Under the pieces are notes generated by a model. It saw only the letters and a program-made list of their open reading frames with translations. It was not told where the DNA came from and ran no database searches. Both the position numbers and the translations under genes were made by a program. Below are positions 18,020 through 26,792 of a DNA stretch of 64,000 nt, one piece after another. Origin of the DNA: Deltaproteobacteria bacterium GWB2_55_19 (GTDB lineage: Bacteria > Desulfobacterota > GWC2-55-46); assembly GCA_001797465.1 (NCBI GenBank), contig MGPQ01000009.1, positions 1 through 64,000 on the forward strand, given 5' to 3'. Position 1 is the stretch's first letter; each line of letters opens with the position of its first letter.

Positions 18020-18565
18020 TTGAGAACGCAATTGACGCTGATATTCTGTCTTTGCCTGTCCCTGTTCATGCCATACTACGCAACCGGAGGCGGAGACATG
18101 GGCTTCATCGTAATTAGCACGGATTTTAAGGAAGGCGGCAGGATCCCTAAGGCCAACACATGCGAGGGTAGCGACACCTCGCCTGCCATTCAATGGGAAG
18201 GCGCGCCAGCCGGGACAAAGGCCCTCGCGCTCATAGTCGAGGACCCGGACGCGCCGATGGGTACCTTCATACACTGGGTGGTATACGACATCCCCGCGTC
18301 CTCAAAGTCCATCGAACGCGGGGCCGGAAGCGGAGGGACCCTGCCGCCCGGCGCGAAGCACGGCTCGACCGGCTTCGGGGCGAACAGGTACAACGGCCCG
18401 TGCCCGCCTAAGGGGCACGGTGACCACAGGTACTACTTCATCCTGAGAGCGCTCGACAAGGAAACACTCGGGCTTAAGGAAGGCGCGTCCAGGGCAGAGG
18501 TGGAACGCGCCATGCGGGTCCACATACTCGCCGAGGCTAAGACGATGGGGGTATACCAGAGGTAG
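18020..18565 (+). CDS. PEBP family protein (YbhB/YbcL), possibly exported
   Basis: A phosphatidylethanolamine-binding-protein-like fold with STDFKEGGRIP, TSPAIQWEGAP, EDPDAPMGTFIHWVVYDIP and YNGPCPPKGHGDHRYYF, the standard ligand-pocket motifs. Two starts are possible. The TTG at 18020 adds 26 residues that look like a signal peptide, as in periplasmic YbcL, but has a weak ribosome site. The ATG at 18098 has GGAGGCGGAG before it and gives the common 155-residue cytoplasmic form. I report the longer form because the hydrophobic stretch is unlikely to be chance. A family C repeat starts right after the stop. Confidence 0.85.
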   Translation: MRTQLTLIFCLCLSLFMPYYATGGGDMGFIVISTDFKEGGRIPKANTCEGSDTSPAIQWEGAPAGTKALALIVEDPDAPMGTFIHWVVYDIPASSKSIERGAGSGGTLPPGAKHGSTGFGANRYNGPCPPKGHGDHRYYFILRALDKETLGLKEGASRAEVERAMRVHILAEAKTMGVYQR

Positions 18566-18757
18566 GGTCCTCGCCGGACGGGCAAAGTTCGTATCCAACG
18601 GCGGCTGGCCAAAAAGATTACAGCAGTCTCCGGATACTTGGCCCTGCGCCGAACAGTCCTCGCCGGACGGGCAAAGTTCGTATCCAACGGCGGCGGGCCA
18701 AAAAGATTACAGCAGTCTCCGGATACTTTGGCCCTGCGCCGAACAGTCCTCGCCGGA
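18566..18757 (+). repeat. Dispersed repeat family C, tandem pair
   Basis: Two nearly identical units of about 95 bases, plus the start of a third, each opening GTCCTCGCCGGACGGGCAAA and closing TTGGCCCTGCGCCGAACA. The array exactly fills the gap between two convergent stop codons (18563-18565 and 18758-18760). The near identity implies recent duplication. Confidence 0.88.
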
Positions 18758-19627
18758 CTACTTCAGTATCTTTTCAGGGGAGACGAGGTGGCGGGACAGG
18801 CCCATCTCTTCGGCGGTCAGGCCCAGAGAGAGCCCTACGAGCTGTGAGAGGTGGAATACAGGCATGGCAATTTTTTGAGAGGCCCGCTTTTCCGCGAGCC
18901 CCTGGTAGTTGTCGAGATTTATATGGCAGAACGGGCACGGCGTCACGAATGCGTTTGCCCCCTTCTCCTTGCCGTCGAGGAGCCGTGTCGCCGTCATCTT
19001 CTCGGCGGTCTCGGCCACGACAAGGTCCACCTGAAACCCGCAACACTTGGTCTTGCCCTTGTACTGGACCGCCTCGCCTCCGAGCGCCTCTATGACGGCG
19101 TCCAGAGACCACGGCCTTTCAGGGTCGTCGAACCCGAGCGCGTCGGAGGGGCGAAGGCTGTGGCACCCGTAGAACGGCGCGGCCTTTATCCAGTTAAGGG
19201 GCTTTACGACCTTCTTCTTGAGGTTGTCCAGCCCGTAGTCCCCGGCCAGCACCCAGAGGAGCTGTTTTATCTTTATCGTCCCGTTGTAGCGTAGCCCTGC
19301 CGTCGCGAGTATCTCGTTCGTCTTTTCCAGCAGTTTCGGGTCGGCCAACAGGTCCCTGTTCGCCGTGGACATGACCATGAGGCACGTCGAGCAGATGGTC
19401 ATTATGTCCATGCCCATAGCCTCGGCCTCGGCGAAGATGCGCGCGTTCAGCGCGAGATAGAGCTGGTAGTCGTAGTCGGTTAGCAACCCCGCGCCGCAGC
19501 AATTCGCCTTGGGCATGTCGTGGAGTCCGATGCCGAGCTTTTTGCATACGAGCCTTGTCGTCGCGTTAGCCTCTTTCGTCATCTCCTGAGAGGCGCACCC
19601 AGGATAATATGCGTACTTTAGTTCCAA
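18758..19627 (-). CDS. Class-E succinate/fumarate oxidoreductase subunit E (HdrB-like, two CCG domains)
   Basis: This 289-residue protein holds two cysteine-rich CCG domains: Cys11, Cys43-44, Cys79, Cys82 and Cys155, Cys195-196, Cys231, Cys234. Both sets are complete, so two HdrB-type non-cubane clusters are possible. In class-E enzymes (Sulfolobus Sdh, Campylobacter and Wolinella MfrABE) such a subunit replaces the haem b anchor and passes electrons to or from the quinone pool. It follows sdhB after three bases, confirming the sdhA-sdhB-sdhE set. The start is TTG with AGGGG before it; the ribosome site overlaps the sdhB stop. The stop codon abuts the family C array. Confidence 0.88.
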   Translation of the reverse strand: MELKYAYYPGCASQEMTKEANATTRLVCKKLGIGLHDMPKANCCGAGLLTDYDYQLYLALNARIFAEAEAMGMDIMTICSTCLMVMSTANRDLLADPKLLEKTNEILATAGLRYNGTIKIKQLLWVLAGDYGLDNLKKKVVKPLNWIKAAPFYGCHSLRPSDALGFDDPERPWSLDAVIEALGGEAVQYKGKTKCCGFQVDLVVAETAEKMTATRLLDGKEKGANAFVTPCPFCHINLDNYQGLAEKRASQKIAMPVFHLSQLVGLSLGLTAEEMGLSRHLVSPEKILK

Positions 19628-19630
19628 TCT

Positions 19631-20614
19631 CTACCCCTTTTTCCTCGATTCCATTTCCTTCTTCTCCGCTTCCGCGCGCCTTTCGGCCTCCTCGTAGATC
19701 TTCTTAACCTCGTCGAGATCCTCTATCTGGGCGAATATGTGCGGGCGCGGGAGTTTCCCGTGCTTCTCCATGCGCAGGCCAAAGGGTATCATGCCCAGCG
19801 ACCGCAGGAACCCGAGGGTCTTGAACGTCATCGCCGCCTCGTCTAATCTCCCGAACCTCTCCACGGAATCCTTCATAGCCTCGACGTGCTTGGCGCCGGG
19901 GTTGTCGGTTATGCCTTCCTTCATCGCGGCGGAGCGGAGCTCTTCAATCGCCTTCAGGGGAGAGACGTCCTTTGGGCAGTACTGCGTGCAATGGACGCAC
20001 CTGACGCAGTCCCACATCCCGTGCTCTTCCGAGAGCCTCTCAAGCCTCTTTTTCGCGTTGCCTTCACGCACGTCCCCGACTATCCTCCACGCCTTGGCGA
20101 GCGCGGCCGGGGCGATATATTTTTCGTCGATAGCCATGCTGTTGCACTCGGCGTTGCAACACCCGCACATGACGCACCTCTGGGACCTGTCCACCCTCTC
20201 CTCGTCCTTGGGGGTGACGGCCATTGTTGGGGCCCCTTCCTCCGGGGTGAGGTACGGGGCGACCTTCTCCATCTTCCGCCAGAACGGCGCGAAGTCGACG
20301 ATGAGGTCTTTAAGCGGCGTATGGTTGGCGAGGGGCTCGATCAGCATCTCCCCGGCCTTCTTGTATTCCGGTATCACCTGGGTGTTGCAGGCGAGCTTGG
20401 AAAAACCGTTTATGGATACCGCGCACGAGCCGCAGATGGCGGACCTGCAGGACTTTCTGAAGGAGAGCGTGGGGTCCTGGTCGTCCACGATATTAAGCAG
20501 GGCCTCAAGCACCGTCATGCCCTCCGGGACGTCGAGCATGTACGCCTGGATGTAGGGCTCGGCGGTCTCTGCCTCAGCCGGGTTGTACCTTCTTATCTTG
20601 AATTTTATCTTCAT
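19631..20614 (-). CDS. sdhB: Succinate dehydrogenase/fumarate reductase iron-sulfur subunit
   Basis: A 327-residue electron-transfer subunit. A [2Fe-2S] ferredoxin domain has Cys56, Cys61, Cys64 and Cys76. The first cluster loop CVMCGCCNAEC covers 147-157. The second is CVRCVHCTQYCP at 203-214. In ordinary SdhB the second loop lacks one cysteine and binds [3Fe-4S]; here Cys206 fills that place, so a second [4Fe-4S] cluster is likely, as reported for class-E enzymes. The C-terminal tail (about 270-327) is long and highly charged. AAGGAAGG precedes the ATG. A family B palindrome separates it from sdhA. Confidence 0.94.
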   Translation of the reverse strand: MKIKFKIRRYNPAEAETAEPYIQAYMLDVPEGMTVLEALLNIVDDQDPTLSFRKSCRSAICGSCAVSINGFSKLACNTQVIPEYKKAGEMLIEPLANHTPLKDLIVDFAPFWRKMEKVAPYLTPEEGAPTMAVTPKDEERVDRSQRCVMCGCCNAECNSMAIDEKYIAPAALAKAWRIVGDVREGNAKKRLERLSEEHGMWDCVRCVHCTQYCPKDVSPLKAIEELRSAAMKEGITDNPGAKHVEAMKDSVERFGRLDEAAMTFKTLGFLRSLGMIPFGLRMEKHGKLPRPHIFAQIEDLDEVKKIYEEAERRAEAEKKEMESRKKG

Positions 20615-20654
20615 GCCTTCCTTTAGCAGGTCGCAAACGATCCAGAAACTTATT

Positions 20655-20788
20655 CAGGTTGCTCAAAAAACTCCAGATGCGAGGCCCCAGTTGAAATAGG
20701 GAAGCGAGGAACGAGGCGTACTTTTTTGTGTGCGCCGCAGTGACGCGCGACGAGGACAACAAAGCAGATGGACTTTTTGAGCAACCTG
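20655..20788 (-). repeat. Stop-codon palindrome family B, copy 2 (between sdhA and sdhB)
   Basis: The outer arms CAGGTTGCTCAAAAAA and TTTTTGAGCAACCTG pair almost fully. The right arm ends at 20788 and the sdhA stop codon TAA begins at the next base (20789-20791). The inner part holds the same GGCGTAC core as other copies, with the right side degraded. Confidence 0.88.
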
Positions 20789-22459
20789 TTAATATTTCCT
20801 CTCCTGCGGCTGAAACCTCGTTACTGTAACAGGCTTATACCCGATCCTCATCTCCCCGTCCTTGAGGCTGACGATAGTGTGTTTCATCCAGTCCTTATCG
20901 TTCCTCAACGGGAAGTCGGTCCTGAAGTGAGAGCCCCGGGACTCCTCCCTCTCTATGGCCCCGATGAGGATCGCCTCTGCGATCTTGAGCATCTGCCCGA
21001 GTTCCAGGACATGCAGGAGCTCGTTATTGTAATAGTCGCCGCGGTCGGTGAGCGCGACCGACTTGTACCTCTCCTTTATATCCCTTAGTTTACCGAGGCC
21101 CAGGGTGAGCCTCGTTCTGTCCCTGAATACACTGGAGTGGTCCACCATGACGCCCGCCATCTCCTCGCGAAGCGCGGCAGGGGATTCGCCCCCGTCCCTT
21201 TTTATGATATCGGCAACCTCGTGCGCCGCGTCTTTCAATGCGGCGTCGGGGAAGGGGAGTAGCCCGTTCGAATCGCAAAAAGACACGAGCCCAGTACCCG
21301 CGCGCCTGCCGAAGACTATCGCCTCAAGGAGCGAGTTGCCTCCGAGCCTGTTCGCGCCGTGCGTGGAGACGCACGCGCACTCTCCAGCGGCGTAAAGTCC
21401 GGGGACGGTCGTAGCGCCGTTAAGGTCCGTCCTTATGCCTCCCATGGAGTAATGCGCGCCTGGTTTTACGGGTATGGGCGCCTCGATCGGGTCGACCCCG
21501 GCGAAGTTTATGGCGAGCGACCTTATCTGCGGGAGCCGCTCTTTTATCTTATCCGCCCCAAGGTGGCGCAGGTCCAGAAGGACGCACCCGTCCACGCCCC
21601 TGCCCTCCTCTATCTCGGTCTGCTCGGCGCGGCTTACGACGTCTCTGCTCGCGAGCTCCAGCACATTTGGCGCGTACTTCGACATGAACCTCTCGCCCCT
21701 GGAGTTCACGAGATAGCCGCCCTCGCCCCTGCACCCCTCTGTCATGAGTATGCCTGTGCGCTTCAGGACCGTCGGGTGGAACTGGACGAACTCCATGTCC
21801 ATAAGCTCGGCCCCGGCGTCGAGCGCGAGCCCCATGCCGTCGCCGGTGGACGAGAGGGCGTTCGTCGTGGTCTTGAAGACCCTGCCGTATCCTCCGGTGG
21901 CCACCAGGACCGCCTTGGAATGCAACCGGTGGAGCTTCCCGGTGGAGAGCTCCTGGGCTATGACGCCTCTGGCGCGCCCGTCCTCGACTACAATTTTAAC
22001 GACATGCCACTCGTCATAGAGGACGACGTCGTGCTTAATGAGCTGTTCATACATGACATGGAGGAGCGCGTGGCCGGTCCTGTCCGCGAGGTAGCACGTG
22101 CGGGGATAGCCCGCGCCGCCGAAGGGCCTCTGGGCAATCCTGCCCTCGGGGTCCCTGCTGAATATCGCCCCCATCTTCTCAAGCTCCATGATGTCGAAGG
22201 GCGCTTCCCTGCAGAGCGTCTCTATCGCGTCCTGGTCGCCGAGATAATCCGACCCCTTTACCGTGTCGAAGGCGTGGCTCTCCCAGGAGTCGGTATCCTT
22301 CAGGGCCGCGTTTATGCCGCCCTGTGCCGCGACCGAATGGCTCCTTACGGGATAAATCTTAGAGACTATCGCGGCGTCGAGCCCCGCGCGCGAGGCCTCT
22401 ATCGCGGCCCTCATGCCGGCGAGCCCGGCGCCGATTATGACGATGTCATGGATTACCAA
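20789..22459 (-). CDS. sdhA: Succinate dehydrogenase/fumarate reductase flavoprotein subunit
   Basis: This 556-residue catalytic subunit converts succinate and fumarate. The FAD-binding [13 protein letters not shown] is at 7-19. [10 protein letters not shown] contains His41, the usual covalent FAD attachment. Active-site segments [29 protein letters not shown] and [12 protein letters not shown] are intact. The start is TTG at 22459 with AAGGA eight bases upstream. With sdhB and the CCG-domain subunit it forms a class-E complex with no membrane-anchor gene nearby. Direction cannot be told from sequence. Confidence 0.94.
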   Translation of the reverse strand: MVIHDIVIIGAGLAGMRAAIEASRAGLDAAIVSKIYPVRSHSVAAQGGINAALKDTDSWESHAFDTVKGSDYLGDQDAIETLCREAPFDIMELEKMGAIFSRDPEGRIAQRPFGGAGYPRTCYLADRTGHALLHVMYEQLIKHDVVLYDEWHVVKIVVEDGRARGVIAQELSTGKLHRLHSKAVLVATGGYGRVFKTTTNALSSTGDGMGLALDAGAELMDMEFVQFHPTVLKRTGILMTEGCRGEGGYLVNSRGERFMSKYAPNVLELASRDVVSRAEQTEIEEGRGVDGCVLLDLRHLGADKIKERLPQIRSLAINFAGVDPIEAPIPVKPGAHYSMGGIRTDLNGATTVPGLYAAGECACVSTHGANRLGGNSLLEAIVFGRRAGTGLVSFCDSNGLLPFPDAALKDAAHEVADIIKRDGGESPAALREEMAGVMVDHSSVFRDRTRLTLGLGKLRDIKERYKSVALTDRGDYYNNELLHVLELGQMLKIAEAILIGAIEREESRGSHFRTDFPLRNDKDWMKHTIVSLKDGEMRIGYKPVTVTRFQPQERKY

Positions 22460-22587
22460 GGGACCATTCCTTTAGTTGCGCGTTTCAATGATGGAGCATA
22501 CCAGTTACAAAGGCGCTCGTCAAATCTGTCGGCGAAAGGTTGAATCCGGTGCAGGAAAAGAGGGGAAGCGATGTGCGCGGCTTGTAA

Positions 22588-22616
22588 GCCTGCCGGCCCC
22601 AGTAGGGCCGGCAGGC
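22588..22616. terminator. Hairpin downstream of korC (possible weak terminator)
   Basis: GCCTGCCGGCCC and its exact inverse form a perfect 12-bp stem with a five-base loop, 16 bases past the korC stop. There is no T-run, so termination without Rho is doubtful. Confidence 0.45.
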
Positions 22617-22631
22617 GGATATTACAAAGGT

Positions 22632-23177
22632 CTACTTAAGCGTCTTCGCCCTCTCGAAACCTATCTGGAGGGCCTTCTTGTTAAGTTCGAGGAACGCGGC
22701 TGGTACGCGGGAGAGCACCGCCTTTTCGATAGCCTCGTGTGTGACTATCCCCGTAAGCTCGGTTATCATGCCGAGCGAGATGATGTTCGCGACGATGGTC
22801 TTCCCCAGCTCGTCTCTGGCGGCGGAGGTTATAGGGTATTTAAGAAGCCTGAACTTGCCCTCAGGAAGGACCTTTACCTCGTCGCTGTCCACGAGGAGTA
22901 TGCCGCCTTCTTTCACGTCGCCGTGGTACTTGGTGCACGCCTCCTGGGTCATGGCGAGCATGCAGTCAATGGCAGTAGCCTTGGGGTAGTCGATGATCTG
23001 GTCGCTTATTATGACCTCGGCCTTCGACGCCCCGCCCCTGGATTCGGGCCCGTATGACTGGGACTGCGCCGCGTTCTTGGTCCCGTAGATGGAAGCGGCC
23101 TCGGCCATTATGATGCCGGCGAGTATCATGCCCTGGCCGCCGGAACCGCTGAAACGCAACTCGTATCTGTCGCTCAT
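22632..23177 (-). CDS. korC: 2-Oxoglutarate:ferredoxin oxidoreductase gamma subunit
   Basis: This 181-residue protein belongs to the 2-oxoacid:acceptor oxidoreductase gamma family. It starts with RFSGSGGQGMILAG and has the SYGPESRGGASKAEVI segment that contacts CoA/TPP partner subunits. It is the last gene of korDABC. GGAGG precedes the ATG. The enzyme interconverts 2-oxoglutarate plus CoA and succinyl-CoA plus CO2 using ferredoxin; the 2-oxoglutarate specificity is inferred from gene order and from sucCD next door. Confidence 0.92.
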   Translation of the reverse strand: MSDRYELRFSGSGGQGMILAGIIMAEAASIYGTKNAAQSQSYGPESRGGASKAEVIISDQIIDYPKATAIDCMLAMTQEACTKYHGDVKEGGILLVDSDEVKVLPEGKFRLLKYPITSAARDELGKTIVANIISLGMITELTGIVTHEAIEKAVLSRVPAAFLELNKKALQIGFERAKTLK

Positions 23178-23210
23178 ATTTAAAGCCTCCCGGATTATCT
23201 CTTGGATACT

Positions 23211-23246
23211 GGCTACCTCTAAAAATTGTTATTTTTAGAGGTAGCC
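23211..23246. repeat. Family D solo palindrome
   Basis: GGCTACCTCTAAAAAT, a TGTT loop and the exact inverse make a perfect 16-bp hairpin between korB and korC. The arms match the terminal inverted repeats of the element at 41306-41536, so this looks like the two ends of that element joined without an interior. Confidence 0.75.
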
Positions 23247-23311
23247 ATACTGTTTAATGAAATTTTTGACCCCCCTCACCCGCAAGTGGAGAGGGGACTA
23301 AAAGACCCGGG

Positions 23312-24169
23312 TTACTTTGCCTTCGCCTTCTCCATTACGATGGACTCGTACTGCTCGCAGTACTCGGGCTTCTCTATCTTGTGGAGCACTCCGCGCAGGA
23401 ACTTGCCCTCGAGTTTCTCGGGCGGGAGCTTGTCCGCCTGCTTCACGTTCACCGTGTTTTCCTTCTCGATGACTTCCATCATATGGGTCGCGCTCTTGAA
23501 CTTGTTAGCCCTCCCATAGTAGGTCGGGCAGGCGTCTATGATGTCGACGACCGAGGTCCCCTTGTGCATTATCGCCTCGTGTATGGTCTTCTCCAATTCG
23601 AGCGTATGGTAAGCCGTGCCGCGCGCGACGAACGAAGCCCCCGAGGCCTTGGCCATCTCGCAGGCGTCGAACGGGGGCTCAATGGAGCCGTACCTGCTCG
23701 TCGTCGCCTGAGAGCCCATCGGCGTCGTCGGCGAGTACTGGCCGCCGGTCATGCCGTAGGTGGCGTTGGTGAATACCAGGACGGTTAAGTCTATGTTCCT
23801 CCTGCAGGTGTGTATAAAATGATTGCCGCCTATGGCGAGCGCGTCGCCGTCGCCTGTGACGACGATGACCTTCAACTTGGGGTTCGCGAACTTGACGCCT
23901 GTGGCGAAGGACAAGGCCCTGCCGTGTAGCGTGTGGAGCGTGTTGAAATCCACGTATCCGGGGGTCCTCGAAGAGCACCCTATGCCGGAAATCACGCAGA
24001 TATCGTTCTTGTCAAAGCCGGTCTTGTCTATGGCGCGGAGCATGGCCTTCAACACTATGCCGTGGCCGCAGCCCGGGCACCAGATGTGCGGGAGCTTATT
24101 GGGCCTTAAGTACTTGTTATAGTCAAAAGGTACGCTTACCTTTTCCTTTTTCTCGGCTGGAACCGACAT
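23312..24169 (-). CDS. korB: 2-Oxoglutarate:ferredoxin oxidoreductase beta subunit
   Basis: This 285-residue thiamine-diphosphate-binding subunit has WCPGCGHG near residue 31, GIGCSSR, and the TPP/Mg motif GDGDALAIGGNHFIH with later NATYGMTGGQ. Separate alpha, beta, gamma and delta subunits match the oor/kor type of Helicobacter, Campylobacter and many anaerobes. GGAGG precedes the ATG. The Cys residues near the start probably bind a [4Fe-4S] cluster. Confidence 0.94.
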   Translation of the reverse strand: MSVPAEKKEKVSVPFDYNKYLRPNKLPHIWCPGCGHGIVLKAMLRAIDKTGFDKNDICVISGIGCSSRTPGYVDFNTLHTLHGRALSFATGVKFANPKLKVIVVTGDGDALAIGGNHFIHTCRRNIDLTVLVFTNATYGMTGGQYSPTTPMGSQATTSRYGSIEPPFDACEMAKASGASFVARGTAYHTLELEKTIHEAIMHKGTSVVDIIDACPTYYGRANKFKSATHMMEVIEKENTVNVKQADKLPPEKLEGKFLRGVLHKIEKPEYCEQYESIVMEKAKAK

Positions 24170-24199
24170 GTCGAAAACCTCCGTCTGGCAATGTCTGTT

Positions 24200-25333
24200 T
24201 TATTTGTACTTTTTTATGACGTCGAGTATCTGCATCGGGGTTATCGGCTCGCCGTCGACCCTGTTTATGCCGACGACCTCGCAGGCGGCGCCTGAGACCC
24301 TCTCGACCTCGAGTATCATCTGCCCGAGGTTAAGCTCAGGCACTATTATCGCCTTTACCCTCTTCGCGAGCTCGCGCACGGCCTTTTCAGGGAACGGCCA
24401 TATGGTCAGAGGGCGGAGGAGCCCGGCCTTTATCCCGGCCTTTCTCGCCTCGAGCACCGCGAACCTCGCGGAGCGGGCGGTCGAGCCGATGGTGAAGACC
24501 GCGACCTCGGCGTCGTCGAGCAGGAGCTCGTCGTTCTTCCAGATCTCTTCCTTGTGGTTCTCGATCTTCGACATGATGCGGAGGTTATTCGCGCCTATCT
24601 GTTTGGAATCGTTCGTGGGAAAGCCGTCCTGCTTGTGGTTGAGGCCCGTCACATGGAAGCGGTATCCCGCGCCGAAGGGCGCGAGCGGCGCTACCTCATA
24701 TTTTTCATCATAGGGGAGATAATCCTCGGATTTGCACTCCGGCCTCATTCTGTCTATGACCTCAAGGTCTCCGGGGGCGGGTATGGTTATCGGCTCCCTC
24801 ATGTGGCCGAGTATCTCGTCATAGAGCACGACTACCGGGGTCCTGAACCTCTCGGCGAGGTTGAAGGCCCTGACCGTCTCGGAGAGTATCTCCTGGACGT
24901 ACGAAGGGGTGACGGATATGGCCGGGTGGTCTCCGTGGGTCCCCCACTTGGCCTGCATGATGTCGGACTGCGACGGCCCGGTCGGATAACCCGTCGACGG
25001 GCCGCCCCTCATGACGTTCACGATGACGAGCGGTATCTCGGCGAGACATGCGTACCCGAGGCACTCCTGCTTAAGAGAGAACCCTGGGCCAGAGGTCGCG
25101 GTCATGGATTTAAGGCCCGCCAAAGACCCGCCCAGCGCCGCGGCTATGCCGGCTATCTCGTCTTCCATCTGTATGAACTTGCCGCCGATCTTCGGGAGTC
25201 TGACCGAGAGCCCTTCGGCGACTTCGGTCGAGGGGGTTATCGGGTAGCCGGCGAAGAACATGCACCCGGCGTAGAGCGCGCCCTCGACGCACGCCTCGTT
25301 TCCTTGTAGGAACTTCTTTTTCCTGTCTGCCAT
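24200..25333 (-). CDS. korA: 2-Oxoglutarate:ferredoxin oxidoreductase alpha subunit
   Basis: A 377-residue pyrimidine-binding subunit. It begins FLQGNEACVEGALYAG and GYPITPSTEVAEGL, with TATSGPGFSLKQE and RGGPSTGYPT, all family motifs for the TPP-pyrimidine and CoA domains. It sits between korD and korB with short gaps. AGAGGG precedes the ATG. Together the subunits can run oxidatively, giving reduced ferredoxin, or reductively, fixing CO2. Confidence 0.94.
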   Translation of the reverse strand: MADRKKKFLQGNEACVEGALYAGCMFFAGYPITPSTEVAEGLSVRLPKIGGKFIQMEDEIAGIAAALGGSLAGLKSMTATSGPGFSLKQECLGYACLAEIPLVIVNVMRGGPSTGYPTGPSQSDIMQAKWGTHGDHPAISVTPSYVQEILSETVRAFNLAERFRTPVVVLYDEILGHMREPITIPAPGDLEVIDRMRPECKSEDYLPYDEKYEVAPLAPFGAGYRFHVTGLNHKQDGFPTNDSKQIGANNLRIMSKIENHKEEIWKNDELLLDDAEVAVFTIGSTARSARFAVLEARKAGIKAGLLRPLTIWPFPEKAVRELAKRVKAIIVPELNLGQMILEVERVSGAACEVVGINRVDGEPITPMQILDVIKKYK

Positions 25334-25382
25334 TATAGACCCTCTTTATTTGTTTTGGGGGAGTATCGGTTCAAATCCGGGC

Positions 25383-25586
25383 TTAACCAAAGACCTGTAT
25401 GGCGAAGTCCGGGCACCTCAGATCGCAGAGCTGGCACCTTGTGCAGGCCTCGAGGTTCTTTACAGCCACGCACGTGCCCCTCATCTCGAGGACGTCAGTC
25501 GGGCAGAAGTCCACGCAGATACTGCACCCCTTGCAAAACTTCTCGTTGATGACTATATTCGGCAGTTTTTTCGCCGCGTCAGCCAT
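25383..25586 (-). CDS. korD: 2-Oxoglutarate:ferredoxin oxidoreductase delta (ferredoxin) subunit
   Basis: A 67-residue ferredoxin-like protein with two [4Fe-4S] loops, CKGCSICVDFCP and CTRCQLCDLRCP. The ATG at 25586 with GGAGG before it is chosen; the longer frame adds 21 unsupported residues. It is first in the korDABC operon. Region 25587-25748 upstream holds no gene and contains a degenerate stretch like the family D ends. Confidence 0.92.
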   Translation of the reverse strand: MADAAKKLPNIVINEKFCKGCSICVDFCPTDVLEMRGTCVAVKNLEACTRCQLCDLRCPDFAIQVFG

Positions 25587-25748
25587 AAAACCTCCGTTGT
25601 ATGCGAATGAGCTTAGTAAAAATCCCGGAAAACGCGCCGCACCCGGCAAAACCTTAAGCAGGGCGGAAAAACCCTTTTACCACAGAGACCAAAAGCAGTC
25701 AACCACTTAAGGCTATCTCAAAAATTTGGGGTTATTAGAGTTATATTA

Positions 25749-26624
25749 TCACACCTTTTGCAGTACTTCCGCGATTGTCTTGCCAATGTCAGCGGTCGAC
25801 CTTGTGACCCTTATACCGGCCTCCTCCATCGCCTTCATCTTCTCGTCAGCCGTGCCCTTGCCGCCCGATATTATCGCGCCTGCATGCCCCATCCTCTTGC
25901 CCTTGGGCGCGGTGACACCGGCGATGTAGCCGACGACAGGCTTTGTGACGTTCTTTTTTATAAACGCGGCCGCCTCTTCCTCGGCGGACCCGCCTATCTC
26001 GCCTATCATAACGATCGCGCTCGTCTCCGGGTCTTTCTGGAAGAGGTCGAGTACATCAATAAAGTTCGTCCCGTTTACCGGGTCTCCGCCTATGCCGACG
26101 CACGTGGATTGTCCGAGACCGAGCCGGGTCAACTGGTCGACCGCCTCATAGGTCAAGGTCCCGGACCTCGATACCACGCCGATCGAGCCCTGTTTGTGGA
26201 TGTGTCCGGGCATGATCCCTATCTTGCACTCGCCGGGGGTGATGACGCCGGGGCAGTTGGGGCCGACGAGCCTGGAGTTTCTGCCTTCCATAAACCTTCT
26301 CACCTTTACCATATCGATGACAGGTATGCCCTCGGTAATGCAGATGACGAGGCCGATGCCTGTGTCGACCGCCTCCATTATGGCGTCAGCCGCAAAGGCC
26401 GCCGGGACGTATATGACTGATGCGTCGGCGCCGGTCTTTCTAACCGCCTCGTCGACGGTGTCGAATACCGGGATATCGTCGACCTTTGTGCCGCCCTTGC
26501 CGGGCGTCACGCCGCCGACCATCTTCGTGCCGTAGGCGACCATCTGGCGGGTGTGGAATGTCCCCTGCTCGCCGGTTATGCCCTGGCAGATTACTTTAGT
26601 ATTTTTATTTACCAGTATGCTCAT
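25749..26624 (-). CDS. sucD: Succinyl-CoA synthetase alpha subunit
   Basis: A 291-residue subunit that carries the phospho-histidine: His247 in [16 protein letters not shown]. It also has [12 protein letters not shown] (CoA-binding Rossmann start), [10 protein letters not shown] and [13 protein letters not shown]. It converts succinate, CoA and a nucleoside triphosphate to succinyl-CoA or the reverse. It follows sucC after a family C repeat. GGAGG precedes the ATG. Confidence 0.96.
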   Translation of the reverse strand: MSILVNKNTKVICQGITGEQGTFHTRQMVAYGTKMVGGVTPGKGGTKVDDIPVFDTVDEAVRKTGADASVIYVPAAFAADAIMEAVDTGIGLVICITEGIPVIDMVKVRRFMEGRNSRLVGPNCPGVITPGECKIGIMPGHIHKQGSIGVVSRSGTLTYEAVDQLTRLGLGQSTCVGIGGDPVNGTNFIDVLDLFQKDPETSAIVMIGEIGGSAEEEAAAFIKKNVTKPVVGYIAGVTAPKGKRMGHAGAIISGGKGTADEKMKAMEEAGIRVTRSTADIGKTIAEVLQKV

Positions 26625-26701
26625 TCCAGAAACCTCCGGAGGTTTATCTTATTCTTTCTGAAACCTGTGCGCCCTTACAGCCTCACGCTCTGGCCCCGCG
26701 C

Positions 26702-26790
26702 CCTGGCCGGGCGGGCAAATCCGTAAAGAACGATAGAGGATTCGATTTACCCCTGCGGCTCCGTTCGACTTTGGCAACGCGCCGAGCGCC
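26702..26790 (+). repeat. Dispersed repeat family C, copy 4 (between sucC and sucD)
   Basis: The unit opens CCTGGCCGGGCGGGCAAATCC and closes TTTGGCAACGCGCCGAGCG. It ends two bases before the sucC stop codon (26793-26795). The rest of 26625-26701 shows nothing else. Confidence 0.7.
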
Positions 26791-26792
26791 CG

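Noticed and set aside
18566-18757. Tandem repeats as a CRISPR array
   Set aside because: Only two ~95-bp near-identical units with no unique spacers and no cas genes; they belong to the dispersed family C.
22500-22620. Possible cobalamin-type riboswitch (CCGGTGCAGG, GGGGAAGCG and a strong hairpin)
   Set aside because: The conserved B12-box core and the order of elements are missing on both strands, and the region lies between a start and a stop of minus-strand genes on the wrong side for a leader.
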